Virus record (IMG/VR): IMGVR_UViG_3300031391_000282
Span: 1-28,903 of that record
Origin: a virus
Direction: 5' to 3' (one strand)
Length of the DNA stretch: 28,903 nucleotides
Shown piece by piece: positions 20,395-28,641 of the stretch. The notes under the pieces were generated by a model. That model saw only the letters and a program-made list of their open reading frames with translations, was not told where the DNA came from and ran no database searches. The translations under genes and the position numbers were made by a program. Each line of letters begins with the position of its first letter. The first letter of the stretch is position 1.

Positions 20395-20651
20395 CGCGTC
20401 GGACCAACGTAAAAACCGGCCAGCCAGTCGGCGAAGTTGGACCCATAGGCATACAGCCCCCAGAATATTCCAAGGGGAGCGGCCAGATACTTTACAGTGC
20501 CATTGGTCAACCACAGGGTCGTGCGAACGGACCGCACGATCTTGCGGATAAATTCGTCCAGCTCCCTGTCTTCCGTCGTTAAGCACTGTGCCTCCAATTC
20601 ATTTAGCCGTTTTTCGTACCGTCTGAGCGTCTCATCATTGTAATGTGCCAA
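20391..20651 (-). CDS. Small membrane protein, pair partner
   Basis: An 86-residue protein. The N-terminal half is a charged helix (ETLRRYEKRLNELEAQC); the C-terminal half is hydrophobic and aromatic (YLAAPLGIFWGLYAYGSNFA), probably one membrane segment. It begins with TTG at 20651; GGAAGG lies nine bases upstream and no better in-frame start exists. The stop overlaps the partner's ATG. Function unknown. Confidence 0.6.
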   Translation of the reverse strand: MAHYNDETLRRYEKRLNELEAQCLTTEDRELDEFIRKIVRSVRTTLWLTNGTVKYLAAPLGIFWGLYAYGSNFADWLAGFYVGPTR

Positions 20652-20704
20652 TCTTTGAGGCCTTCCATTTTGCAGCAGTGTTTTTTGGGCAGCCTACGGC
20701 CCTC

Positions 20705-21040
20705 TCAGTCTTTCCAAACCGCCCACAGGGCAACAGCCATAAAGCTGGCCTTCGCTTTCCACGCAGGAGCATGTGCAGCCCTTGCCCCATCGTACCATTC
20801 TGCGGCCGCTTGCGCTTTGCCGTAGGCGCCTGTCTCCAGCAGGTAATCGTGGACAAGCGCGGCGAGCAGGAAGTGGGGATCGTCTCGCCCGATGAGCCAG
20901 CGCCCCCACCAGGGCACGCTGATTTCGAACTCAGTTCCGGCGGGGATTGCGATCAGGTTACCGCTCCCCTTTGCGCCGACTTCCCATTCAATGGGCACAG
21001 AGGTGCGCCAACGACGACGAATGCCCCGCTCAAGCATCAT
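20705..21040 (-). CDS. DUF1353-family phage protein
   Basis: A 111-residue protein showing the DUF1353 pattern: a central 'IPAGTEFEISVPWW' segment followed by DDPHFLLAALVHDYLLETGA, in which the His-Asp pair is conserved, and a C-terminal hydrophobic Trp-rich helix (AVALWAVWKD). The family is common in tail/lysis regions of phages and has no established function. ATG at 21040, one base after the preceding stop; a TTG at 21055 is an alternative that would overlap the upstream gene by 14 bases. Confidence 0.75.
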   Translation of the reverse strand: MMLERGIRRRWRTSVPIEWEVGAKGSGNLIAIPAGTEFEISVPWWGRWLIGRDDPHFLLAALVHDYLLETGAYGKAQAAAEWYDGARAAHAPAWKAKASFMAVALWAVWKD

Positions 21041-21041
21041 A

Positions 21042-21380
21042 TCAGGAGATGCCAAATAGAGCGTCGATCTCTGTGTCGGTCAGCGATAGCCATGATCCCA
21101 TTGTCAGAACAAAGGGGTGCAAGCGTTCGATGGTTCCTGTCGCGGCCCACTCGATCTGAGCATCAGCGGCCTGCTCGGCAGTGAGCAGGGTGAGGAAAGA
21201 CGTCATCGTAGGGGGCCATTCCCCCTTCGCCACCTGAATTGCATCCGCTTGCGTGAGAATACCCGACGTGGCGAGGCCGAGGCAGAACGCCCGACGTGTG
21301 AGAGAGACCTTGCGCTTTGACGCAAGCTCGGACGCCGCCCGCTCCTGCGCCGTCATCTTTTGGCTCCAGTCGATCGTCAT
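21042..21380 (-). CDS. Small phage protein downstream of the tail fibre
   Basis: A 112-residue, mainly helical protein (MTAQERAASELASKRKVSLT near the start, TDTEIDALFGI at the end). It resembles the small accessory proteins placed after tail fibre genes (fibre-assembly or virion proteins), but no signature was recognised. ATGA overlap with the preceding gene (21380-21377). Confidence 0.55.
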   Translation of the reverse strand: MTIDWSQKMTAQERAASELASKRKVSLTRRAFCLGLATSGILTQADAIQVAKGEWPPTMTSFLTLLTAEQAADAQIEWAATGTIERLHPFVLTMGSWLSLTDTEIDALFGIS

Positions 21381-21691
21381 GGTGCGGCCTCCGGTGTGTC
21401 ATATGGGGGAAGGGTGATGGGCCCGTTTTCGGTGACCGTGATTGGCGATGGAAAGCGGGTCTCGGTGGGCGCGCCTCCACCGTGGGGAAAGACCACCCTG
21501 AAGTGCAGAACGCCACTGGTCCGCGTCACGTCGGAGGCCAGCCAGTTACCGGTGACAGCCTCGCGCGGAAGTGTGTCGCCTTCTGCGATCTGGCTGAAGT
21601 CAAACGGCTCGCCATCTACAGTAATGATATCGCCGCTTCGGTTCAGTGTGCGCGGTGCATCGCCGCGCGTCGGTGAAAGTGTAATCTGCAT
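21377..21691 (-). CDS. Small tail-associated protein
   Basis: A 104-residue beta-rich protein starting MQITLSPTRGDAPRTLNRSG and containing ITVDGEPFDFSQIAEGD and an alternating-hydrophobic VLHFRVVFPHGGGAP region. Proteins like this often follow the tail fibre in Rhodobacterales prophages (recalled context only). Strong AAGGGGG ribosome-binding site upstream; ten bases from the fibre gene. Probably a fibre chaperone or minor component; unproven. Confidence 0.55.
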   Translation of the reverse strand: MQITLSPTRGDAPRTLNRSGDIITVDGEPFDFSQIAEGDTLPREAVTGNWLASDVTRTSGVLHFRVVFPHGGGAPTETRFPSPITVTENGPITLPPYDTPEAAP

Positions 21692-21701
21692 GATTGCCCC
21701 C

Positions 21702-22871
21702 TTAGAACCATCGACCGATTGCAGTCAAAATGTAACTTGTATTACTATGGAACCCGACGACATCTGCGCGCACACGCCAAACCGAATTTGCTGCTGCGAC
21801 GGCAGTATTCAGGAAGTCGGTCACTCTCGTATTAAACACACTATCGCTAAGCGAAATAGACGCTGACGGGTTAGAGCCGACAAACGCCGCCGGAAAGCTG
21901 TAGTCGACGGGTTCCGTAGACGTATTGTCATGAACAACAATTCTCGTGCAAATCTGTGTGCCGTCAGCGAAACGAACATACTCTCCATTCGCGTTATCAC
22001 CTCTCTCAATTAGCCCACCTGTCGGAATACCAGACGCCTGCGAGACATTGTTCAGAATGTTGCGGGTGTGGAACAGCCTGGCCCACGGACCGAAAGTTGT
22101 GTCTTTGACCCGCACAGATACAATCGGATTGCCGCTTGAGCCTTGAAGCTGAGTAAGCATCTGCATCAAACGCGTCGAACTGGCAGATATCTGAATGCCC
22201 GCCGACCCGTTGTCATCGGGGCCGTTCACAGGGTGGCCGCCGCTATTTGTAGACCAGCTCATAAATCTCGAAACAGGATCGATAGTGTCTATGTCCTCAT
22301 TGGTGTTTAAAGTGTCGCTTGAAAGAAGAAGACCGCCAGCACCCACGGCCATCAGCTTGCCAGATGTTGTATCAAAAATGCTGGATTGCACGGCGCTGCC
22401 CGTTATCGGCACGTCAACCTGCATAGCGCTTGTAGAAAGCAGCAAGCGCCGCACGGCACCGGTTGAAACGCCGATCTGATTTGCACCACTTAGATAGAGC
22501 CCGTTGTCTAGGTCGCCCTCGAACGTCATGCCGGGAAGAGCTGCCGTGCCATTCTGAAACCGACCAATCCCGGCACCCGTGGCAATGCTCTCATAGTCCG
22601 TCAGGAGCGCGTCCAGGCGCTGCTGGAATTGCAGCAATTGGGCGTATGTCGGGTAGATCCCGTAAGACGCAGAAGCCTGCGTGCTGCCCAAATAAGACGT
22701 GGCAAGGGTAAGCTGCGAAGCGCTGACAACTGCGCCCACTTCGTAGGTCCGCCCATCCGGCCCAACAAACCCATGACCAGCCGCCACAGCGCCGACAAAG
22801 TCAGTGCCCACCCCAGTCACTGTGGTGCTGCCATTGGTCACCGTAACGGTGCCCACTCTATACCAGCTCAT
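21702..22871 (-). CDS. Tail fibre protein
   Basis: A 389-residue fibre. The N-terminal 75 residues (VGTVTVTNGSTTVTGVGTDF, then GPDGRTYEV and SYLGSTQASASYGIY) form the phage-fibre N-terminal beta domain typical of virion attachment. A short coiled coil follows (LLQFQQRLDALLTDYESIA), then a shaft (GNTAALPGMTFEGDLDNGLY-like) and a C-terminal knob with WARLFHTRNILN and ADGTQICTRIVVHD. Start ATG with AGGAG eight bases upstream. It follows the tail tip gene and is a likely receptor-binding protein. Confidence 0.8.
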   Translation of the reverse strand: MSWYRVGTVTVTNGSTTVTGVGTDFVGAVAAGHGFVGPDGRTYEVGAVVSASQLTLATSYLGSTQASASYGIYPTYAQLLQFQQRLDALLTDYESIATGAGIGRFQNGTAALPGMTFEGDLDNGLYLSGANQIGVSTGAVRRLLLSTSAMQVDVPITGSAVQSSIFDTTSGKLMAVGAGGLLLSSDTLNTNEDIDTIDPVSRFMSWSTNSGGHPVNGPDDNGSAGIQISASSTRLMQMLTQLQGSSGNPIVSVRVKDTTFGPWARLFHTRNILNNVSQASGIPTGGLIERGDNANGEYVRFADGTQICTRIVVHDNTSTEPVDYSFPAAFVGSNPSASISLSDSVFNTRVTDFLNTAVAAANSVWRVRADVVGFHSNTSYILTAIGRWF

Positions 22872-22905
22872 ATAAAATCTCCTGATTTTAGTGAATATAT
22901 GCGGC

Positions 22906-25900
22906 TCATCTGTTCAGCTGCTCCATTTTTACAGACAGGTCTTTGATCTGCACCTCTGTGGTGCCGCCTGAAATTATTCTCGCAGCGAGCTTGAACCGCG
23001 TTGTGCTTGGTATGCTGCCCTCAGCATTTGATGTGCTAGGATCGAGCAACATCGCTGTGAACGTCTGGCGTCGGTTGTCACTTCCGGCTGGCCACTGAAA
23101 ATTTCGAGCCAGGTTGAAAGAGAAATTTCGCGTCGTGAAACTTCCAGAGGAAGGGTTCCAGCCCAACAGGCCGATTTGAATAACACCCGCGACAGCCTGC
23201 TGGGGTATGATTTCCATCGAAAAGGTCACGCACACCGGATTGTTTGCCATCGCCGCGCCGGAGGCGCTGACGTAATTTTCAAAATCAACGACGACCTCGT
23301 CTGTGATCGGGGTAAATGTCGTGGAAGTTAAACTCTGAGTAGTCCAGTCGGCTGTAAAGCCTGTCCGCGATGTCGCACCGTTGACAATAAGGTTTCCTGT
23401 GATCTCCACATCGCTAAAGAACTGAGCCAAATCGCCGACAAACTTGAAACGATCTGCCCGCACCGAGAAAACTGCCGCCACACCATTGCTGACCAGCTCG
23501 ACTTCGCCCGTCACCCCGCCTGCGCGGGCGCGCCACAGGTAGCCCGCCAGCAGTCCATCAACGCCTGCCGACGCCACAGATGTCGCACTGGCCATCGCAT
23601 CGAGGCTGCCATAGCTCGCGCTGATCTGCTGCTCCACAGCCGCAACCGCACCATCCGCAGTAACCCGCGTGGACTCGACACTTTTAATTAGGCCGCGCGT
23701 AGCGGCCAAGCCCGTGTTGCCGTTATTGACCGTCGCCTCTAAATTGGTTGCGCGCTGCGCCAGTGCCGCATCCCCGTCGGCGCGCGCCGTCTCAGCGGTC
23801 TCGACATCCGCGCGCGTTGCGGCCAGCCCCGTCGCGCCATTGTTTACTGTAGCCTCCAGCGTGCCCGTCCGCTGGGACAACGCTTGATCTGCATCAGCCG
23901 AGGTGGTTTCGAGATTGCTCAATGCTGCGGCTGTCGCAGATACATCCGCCTCCAGATCGCCTGCCTGCGCCTGCAGCGTGCTCACACTTTGCGCCAGCGC
24001 GCTGTCAGCATTCGAGGTCGCCGTGGCAAGAGCAGAGACGGACGCCGAGGTGACCGCAGCACCCGTCTCCAGATTGCTCACTCGGGCTGTAACCGCCTGA
24101 CGGGCGCTGGCCTCTGCCGAAAGCGCATCCGCCCGCGCGTTTTGCTCGGTCAACACGAGCGCTTCGCTTGCCTCGATCGCTGCCGCCAGCTCGATCTCAA
24201 GATCCGCCTGTGCCTCGCGCCCCTCACTCACTTTGGCTTCCAAAGAGAGGGTAGCGGATGCCAGATCGGCGCGCCGCGCCTTGCCTTCTTCATGGGTGCG
24301 CAACAGGCCGCTGAGGTCCGCAATGGCCAGCGCCTCACCCTCGTCGACCAGGCGGCGCACATCGCGGGTCGCAAGCACTATCGACCCACCATCAAGAGCG
24401 GACAGCTCCGCCTCTGCGGTAGTCACACGGGCAGCCACTTCATTGACCTCGGTTGCACTTGCCTTGAGATCTATCGCAGCCTGCAAGCCGTCGATCGTAA
24501 GCTCAGCGCCCGTCAGGCGCACCTCCTGCGCCGCAACGGTCAGCACATCCGCTTTGGCCGTGATCGCAGCATTTGCAGCGGCAAGATCGAGCTGCACGGT
24601 GTTCAGCTGCGTAACGATGTCGTCCAAAAGCGGAATCTGAGACGGATCAAGGATTGCGCCTGCTACCTCCGAGCGCACGAACTCCTGCGTTGCCGTAAGA
24701 CTGATCTGTCCCGCAATCTCGTTAATCGCAATCTGCGTCTCAAACAGCGCGCCCTCAATGCTTTTGACGCCCTCGATCCGCACGCTGCCATCGGCCTCGT
24801 CCACATATATACCCGCCCGCGCGATGCGGCTGCGCGTGTCATTCACCCGCAACATCAGCGAAGTAACACGCGCCCCGATCTGCTCAAGGGCTTCCTCTAC
24901 GATCCGATCTGCGGGCACTCGCGCCCGCGCATCGGCCTCAACCGTGTTTTGCGTTTGCAGCGCAAAAGTCTCAACTTGCTCAATCCGCTCTGCGGTATCA
25001 ACAATCTTCTCAGACAGCAGCGCATCAAGGTCTGCCAGATCGAGACGGATGTCGGGAGTTGTCGCGCCGATCCATGCAGTCCAGATCGACCGCTGTGGGG
25101 TGTTGATCCGCCCGCGCGCCTCATAGGCCACTCCGGGCAGCAATGCGCCCGAGATGAGGTCAAAGCCCACTCCTGTTTCCGCGATCAGACCGCTGCTGAT
25201 GATCCGCTGGTCTGCCGTAAGGCGCACTTGATAAGAGATGCCCGTAAACTGATCATTGCTTTGCGGCCTCCAACTGAGCTGCAATGCCGGACGCAGCATG
25301 TCATCGACCCCTACGCTGACACCCTCGACACCCCAATCCAAAAGCTCGACCGGCTTTGCCGCAACACCCGAAAGAGATCCCGCAATAACTGGACGAAATT
25401 CGGATTTAGCATCGCGGTCATAATCGTCAGGATCAACCTCGGTCAGATCAACGGCCAGATCACCGTTTTTCAAATCCGAAAGCCCGTCTACGCGCCAGAG
25501 CTTGGCGCTGTAGCCGTGCCGTGCAGAACTCCACTCGATGAAATCCCCAGGTTCCAACCGCCACAGACGCGCAGGCAGCACGCCCGAGTGCCGCCGGGCG
25601 CGGCGCGCCTCTGCCAGCGCGGAGGTCATCAGCCGTTGCACCTGCTCAGGATAGGGCACGGCATCGAGCTGAACGCCCGTCGGCAGACGCCGGTTTCCGT
25701 CATCCACCTCAAGATCGGGGCGGTAAAGCGGCGGTGCATCCTGTGACTGCCAGCCTTCGGCAGGAGCCGGATAGGTTGCAGTGATCGCGTTTACCGTCTC
25801 CGCCAATGGGAAAAACGGCGCAAAGCTTTGACCCTGCGTCGACCTGAAATTGGCATCAGTGATCGACAGCACTGCAATTTCGGGGTCACCCACCTGCACG

Positions 25901-26967
25901 CGGTAGCGGGTGCCGACTTCGGAGATCCGCCCGTTGCAGGCGCTGATGATGTCTTCCAGGACATCCGCAACAGGCCTGTCGAGCCTGACCTCCATACTGG
26001 AACGGTAGCGCGCAGGGATCGTGGCACTGCCAAAGGCCTCGACGCGCTCTGCGGTAGTCATCGCCGATGCTCCGGGCACCGGCGCATTGCACTTTGCAAT
26101 CTCGGCAGAGATCTCGGAAACGTTTAACCGCGTGCCGGTTTGCGGACCGTAGAACCACTGACCACCGTAGCTCAATCCAGACAACAACGCATCGGCCTGG
26201 ACGATCGGGTTGTTGGAATGTGTGGTCAGCCCGGTTGAGCGGTCCAGCAATGGGATGCCGTTGCAGACAAACAGGATCTGAGGCAGGCCCTGGAACAGCG
26301 TGCGGTTTATCTTGAAGGTACTGACGGCATAGGCGATACCGAAACCGACCTCGCTTGCGCTCCAGGGTCGCTCTTCGGTGGCCACCTGAGATGTGACAAA
26401 GCTGTCGGCGACGGTCTGGTTGCCATCATAGAACTTGACCCATCCGTAGGGCTCCTCGGACTCGGTATCGACCAGCCTAAACCGCGGCTGACCCCCTGCT
26501 CGGCCACCTTCGACAAAACCATCCGCAACTCTCTGCGTTGTCGTGATGGTTTCGGACATGCCGATGATAGGCCATCCGTAATCCGGATGCGGATTAGCCT
26601 TGTCAAGCTGATATAGCTTTCCCTCGATCCAGACCTCCACCAGATCCGCGATTGGCAGATCGGAGAGGACTGTGATGCGCGTGTAGAACTCATTTTCTGC
26701 GCCGCCCCATTGGTTATGGTAGGCCAGAGATCCTGCTGTCGCTCGAAAACCCATCAGGAAAGAGCGCGGCAAGTCAGCGCCCTGCTGAAGCTCACCTACA
26801 ATTCCCGGCTCTCGGGGCGCGTCCGGCTTCCCGGCCAATGCCTTCGACAGCGCGTTGAACGCGAAACCTGCAGCGAAACGAACCCCGATCTGCGCCACAA
26901 CAGACAACGTACCGAACCAGGTAGTAACGGCCCCTATGGCGGCAACAGCTGCTGAAAAAATTGCCAT
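22906..26967 (-). CDS. Tail tip / host specificity protein (gpJ-like)
   Basis: A 1353-residue protein at the distal end of the tail. The N-terminal 40 residues are hydrophobic (AAVAAIGAVTTWFGTLSVV), typical of these proteins. A hub-type region follows (about 50-450; RITVLSDLPIADLVEVWIEG, ADVLEDIISACNGRISEVG), then a fibronectin-like segment (about 560-650). The 700-1150 region is predicted long coiled coil rich in A/E/D/T, containing two nearly identical 39-residue units (LEATVNNG(A/N)TGLAATR) at DNA positions 23701-23880, offset by 117 bases. A beta-rich C-terminal domain (FKFVGDLAQFFSDVEITGNL) ends the chain. Overlaps the previous gene as TGATG. It determines host binding and may trigger DNA release. 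Confidence 0.85.
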   Translation of the reverse strand: MAIFSAAVAAIGAVTTWFGTLSVVAQIGVRFAAGFAFNALSKALAGKPDAPREPGIVGELQQGADLPRSFLMGFRATAGSLAYHNQWGGAENEFYTRITVLSDLPIADLVEVWIEGKLYQLDKANPHPDYGWPIIGMSETITTTQRVADGFVEGGRAGGQPRFRLVDTESEEPYGWVKFYDGNQTVADSFVTSQVATEERPWSASEVGFGIAYAVSTFKINRTLFQGLPQILFVCNGIPLLDRSTGLTTHSNNPIVQADALLSGLSYGGQWFYGPQTGTRLNVSEISAEIAKCNAPVPGASAMTTAERVEAFGSATIPARYRSSMEVRLDRPVADVLEDIISACNGRISEVGTRYRVQVGDPEIAVLSITDANFRSTQGQSFAPFFPLAETVNAITATYPAPAEGWQSQDAPPLYRPDLEVDDGNRRLPTGVQLDAVPYPEQVQRLMTSALAEARRARRHSGVLPARLWRLEPGDFIEWSSARHGYSAKLWRVDGLSDLKNGDLAVDLTEVDPDDYDRDAKSEFRPVIAGSLSGVAAKPVELLDWGVEGVSVGVDDMLRPALQLSWRPQSNDQFTGISYQVRLTADQRIISSGLIAETGVGFDLISGALLPGVAYEARGRINTPQRSIWTAWIGATTPDIRLDLADLDALLSEKIVDTAERIEQVETFALQTQNTVEADARARVPADRIVEEALEQIGARVTSLMLRVNDTRSRIARAGIYVDEADGSVRIEGVKSIEGALFETQIAINEIAGQISLTATQEFVRSEVAGAILDPSQIPLLDDIVTQLNTVQLDLAAANAAITAKADVLTVAAQEVRLTGAELTIDGLQAAIDLKASATEVNEVAARVTTAEAELSALDGGSIVLATRDVRRLVDEGEALAIADLSGLLRTHEEGKARRADLASATLSLEAKVSEGREAQADLEIELAAAIEASEALVLTEQNARADALSAEASARQAVTARVSNLETGAAVTSASVSALATATSNADSALAQSVSTLQAQAGDLEADVSATAAALSNLETTSADADQALSQRTGTLEATVNNGATGLAATRADVETAETARADGDAALAQRATNLEATVNNGNTGLAATRGLIKSVESTRVTADGAVAAVEQQISASYGSLDAMASATSVASAGVDGLLAGYLWRARAGGVTGEVELVSNGVAAVFSVRADRFKFVGDLAQFFSDVEITGNLIVNGATSRTGFTADWTTQSLTSTTFTPITDEVVVDFENYVSASGAAMANNPVCVTFSMEIIPQQAVAGVIQIGLLGWNPSSGSFTTRNFSFNLARNFQWPAGSDNRRQTFTAMLLDPSTSNAEGSIPSTTRFKLAARIISGGTTEVQIKDLSVKMEQLNR

Positions 26968-27398
26968 CAGGTAAGATCTTTCATCATGCTGGTGTCGGCG
27001 TAGCGGTAGCCGCGCCGCTCAAAGTATTTGCGCGCACTTTTGCCGGTGAAGTTCGCCCCGATGCGCGCGGCACCTAAGCTCACAGCCCAACCCTCAAACG
27101 AATCCATCATCGCAGATGCGGCGCGCGATCCGCGCAGCTCCGGCGCAACCCACCACAGCACCACCTGAGCACTTGGGTCAGGCCACCACAGCGAGTTAGC
27201 CATCTGCGCCAGGAGAACACCGCGCGGGGGTCCATCATCTGCAACAATTGCGCAGCCCTGCGGCTGTTGGATTATTCTCCGCACGCTGGAGGCGGTGCAC
27301 CCTGCATGCATTTTCAAATCCGGGCGCACCTCGCGCTGATAAGCCCAGACCATCCCCACAATGGCCGCAATGTCATCTACCGTGGCAGGGCGGATCAT
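26967..27398 (-). CDS. GNAT-like protein in the tail module
   Basis: A 143-residue protein with GNAT acetyltransferase features: MIRPATVDDI start (beta1-alpha1), VVLWWVAPELRGSRAAS (79-95) as the beta4 strand and degenerate acetyl-CoA loop (usual R/Q-x-x-G-x-G/A, here RGSRAA), and NFTGKSARKYFERRGYRYAD near the end, the typical 'ARKFYEKRGF' helix. It sits between two tail genes, coupled by ATGA and TGATG, in the slot where a NlpC/P60 tail peptidase often lies. Whether it is catalytic or a structural derivative is unknown. Confidence 0.6.
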   Translation of the reverse strand: MIRPATVDDIAAIVGMVWAYQREVRPDLKMHAGCTASSVRRIIQQPQGCAIVADDGPPRGVLLAQMANSLWWPDPSAQVVLWWVAPELRGSRAASAMMDSFEGWAVSLGAARIGANFTGKSARKYFERRGYRYADTSMMKDLT

Positions 27399-28015
27399 TC
27401 CTCAGCTTGGCCCCAGGTAATGGTCCACTGCCCAACAGTGGCGGCGTGTCGGAGAAATCCATCTGACGCGGAACGTCTACGCTGATCGGCATCAGATCGC
27501 TTTGCCGAGCTGCTGCGCGTAAGGTCCTGCGTGTGACTGGCACAGACCAGCTCGATGCTGCCTGCAGCGCCCTCTGCCGGGGTCGAGATCGGTCCTTCAT
27601 CCACAAACCCTGAAACCCGGGGCACCGCGGGCGCGGCCAGCCGCATGGACACCGGATCTAGAAACCCCCGGTGCAGCTCGACTGGGGCCCGGCGCAAATC
27701 GTAGTTTTGCATCAGCAGAAGAACATCAGGCTCAAGATGATTTATCGTGATCGTGAATGTTTGCACAGTGAGTCCAGACACGAGCGCAACAGGAGACACT
27801 TCGATCAGTGCTCCGACCCCGCGGTAAAGCCGATTGACCTGCTGGCCAGTAACCGGATGCAGAACAGGCGCAGTGACGCTGCCCAGATCCGACCACACCC
27901 CATATTCAAAAGGCAAAGATGTCGCCCTATCCCGCACCGTCAACCACAGAAAATCCCGAGGGACCAGCGTGCCCGCCTCCAGTGCATCCTGCAAAACAGG
28001 GTCTAGCGCCCTCAT
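27395..28015 (-). CDS. Tail hub-like protein (DUF2163-like position)
   Basis: A 206-residue protein beginning MRALDPVLQDALEAGTLVPR and with the rhythm of hub proteins: YRGVGALIEVSPVALVSGLT, FTITINHLEPDVLLLMQNYD, RRAPVELHRGFLD, ending with RRSASDGFLRHAATVGQWTI. This beta-barrel pattern, together with gene order (second gene after the tape measure), resembles the DUF2163 proteins of phage and gene-transfer-agent tails. The family assignment is tentative. Coupled on both sides by ATGA. Confidence 0.6.
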   Translation of the reverse strand: MRALDPVLQDALEAGTLVPRDFLWLTVRDRATSLPFEYGVWSDLGSVTAPVLHPVTGQQVNRLYRGVGALIEVSPVALVSGLTVQTFTITINHLEPDVLLLMQNYDLRRAPVELHRGFLDPVSMRLAAPAVPRVSGFVDEGPISTPAEGAAGSIELVCASHTQDLTRSSSAKRSDADQRRRSASDGFLRHAATVGQWTITWGQAEE

Positions 28016-28641
28016 CGGATCACCTGCGTGGCGGTGAAGCTGATCTGCCGGTGCGTTAGGCCAACAAAAGGATCATCGAGCGCGCCGGGCTGTAGGATAA
28101 ATTCTGCAACAGGTTCGACCAATTTGACAGCGTTTCCCACATCGACAGCAGGCCGGACAAACGGCACCACTTCCAACTCTGGAGACAAACCACCGATGCT
28201 CGCCTCGCCACCCCGTACCAGCTGCAGAAACTCTATCCCGCCTGACCCTGTTTCGATCGAGACGTAATCTCCAGCAGTCATGACAAAAAGCGATGGAAGA
28301 CCGGAGAGCCGTATGGCGCTCGCGTCATTGCGCACAGAATGGACGGTCACTGTCGAGCCGGACAAATCGCCGGATGCGGCCGGGCGGGGCCGCGTGGGCG
28401 GATGCAAGAGAAAGCTGCGCACACTGCCCCGCAGGCTGCGGAAATCTGCAATCACTGCGTCTGCGTTCGAAAGACGCAAAGGGACCGATGTGAACGATGC
28501 GCGCCATAGTGCCGGACCAAGATCCTTTGCCTGCGTTGGTCCACCTGCGTCGCGCGCCAACTCTTGACGATACATCAGCTCGAATGATGGCTCTGTCCAT
28601 CTTGCAAGGCCGGTCATGTTGCGGGGAAATGTCAGGGGCAT
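28012..28641 (-). CDS. Distal tail protein-like
   Basis: A 209-residue protein starting MPLTFPRNMTGLARWTEPSF and containing ASFTSVPLRLSNADAVIADF and FRSLRGSVRSFLLHPP, which fits the first gene after the tape measure in siphoviruses (distal tail / DUF2460-type). The rest is beta-rich (GDYVSIETGSGGIEFLQLVR). Its ATG overlaps the tape measure stop as TGATG. Function is inferred from gene order and the general pattern. Confidence 0.6.
   Translation of the reverse strand: MPLTFPRNMTGLARWTEPSFELMYRQELARDAGGPTQAKDLGPALWRASFTSVPLRLSNADAVIADFRSLRGSVRSFLLHPPTRPRPAASGDLSGSTVTVHSVRNDASAIRLSGLPSLFVMTAGDYVSIETGSGGIEFLQLVRGGEASIGGLSPELEVVPFVRPAVDVGNAVKLVEPVAEFILQPGALDDPFVGLTHRQISFTATQVIR

Noticed and set aside
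23884-25746. A 620-codon plus-strand open frame opposite the tip protein
   Set aside because: Long antisense frames are common opposite GC-rich coiled-coil genes; its composition is low in recognisable structure and it has no ribosome-binding site or context.
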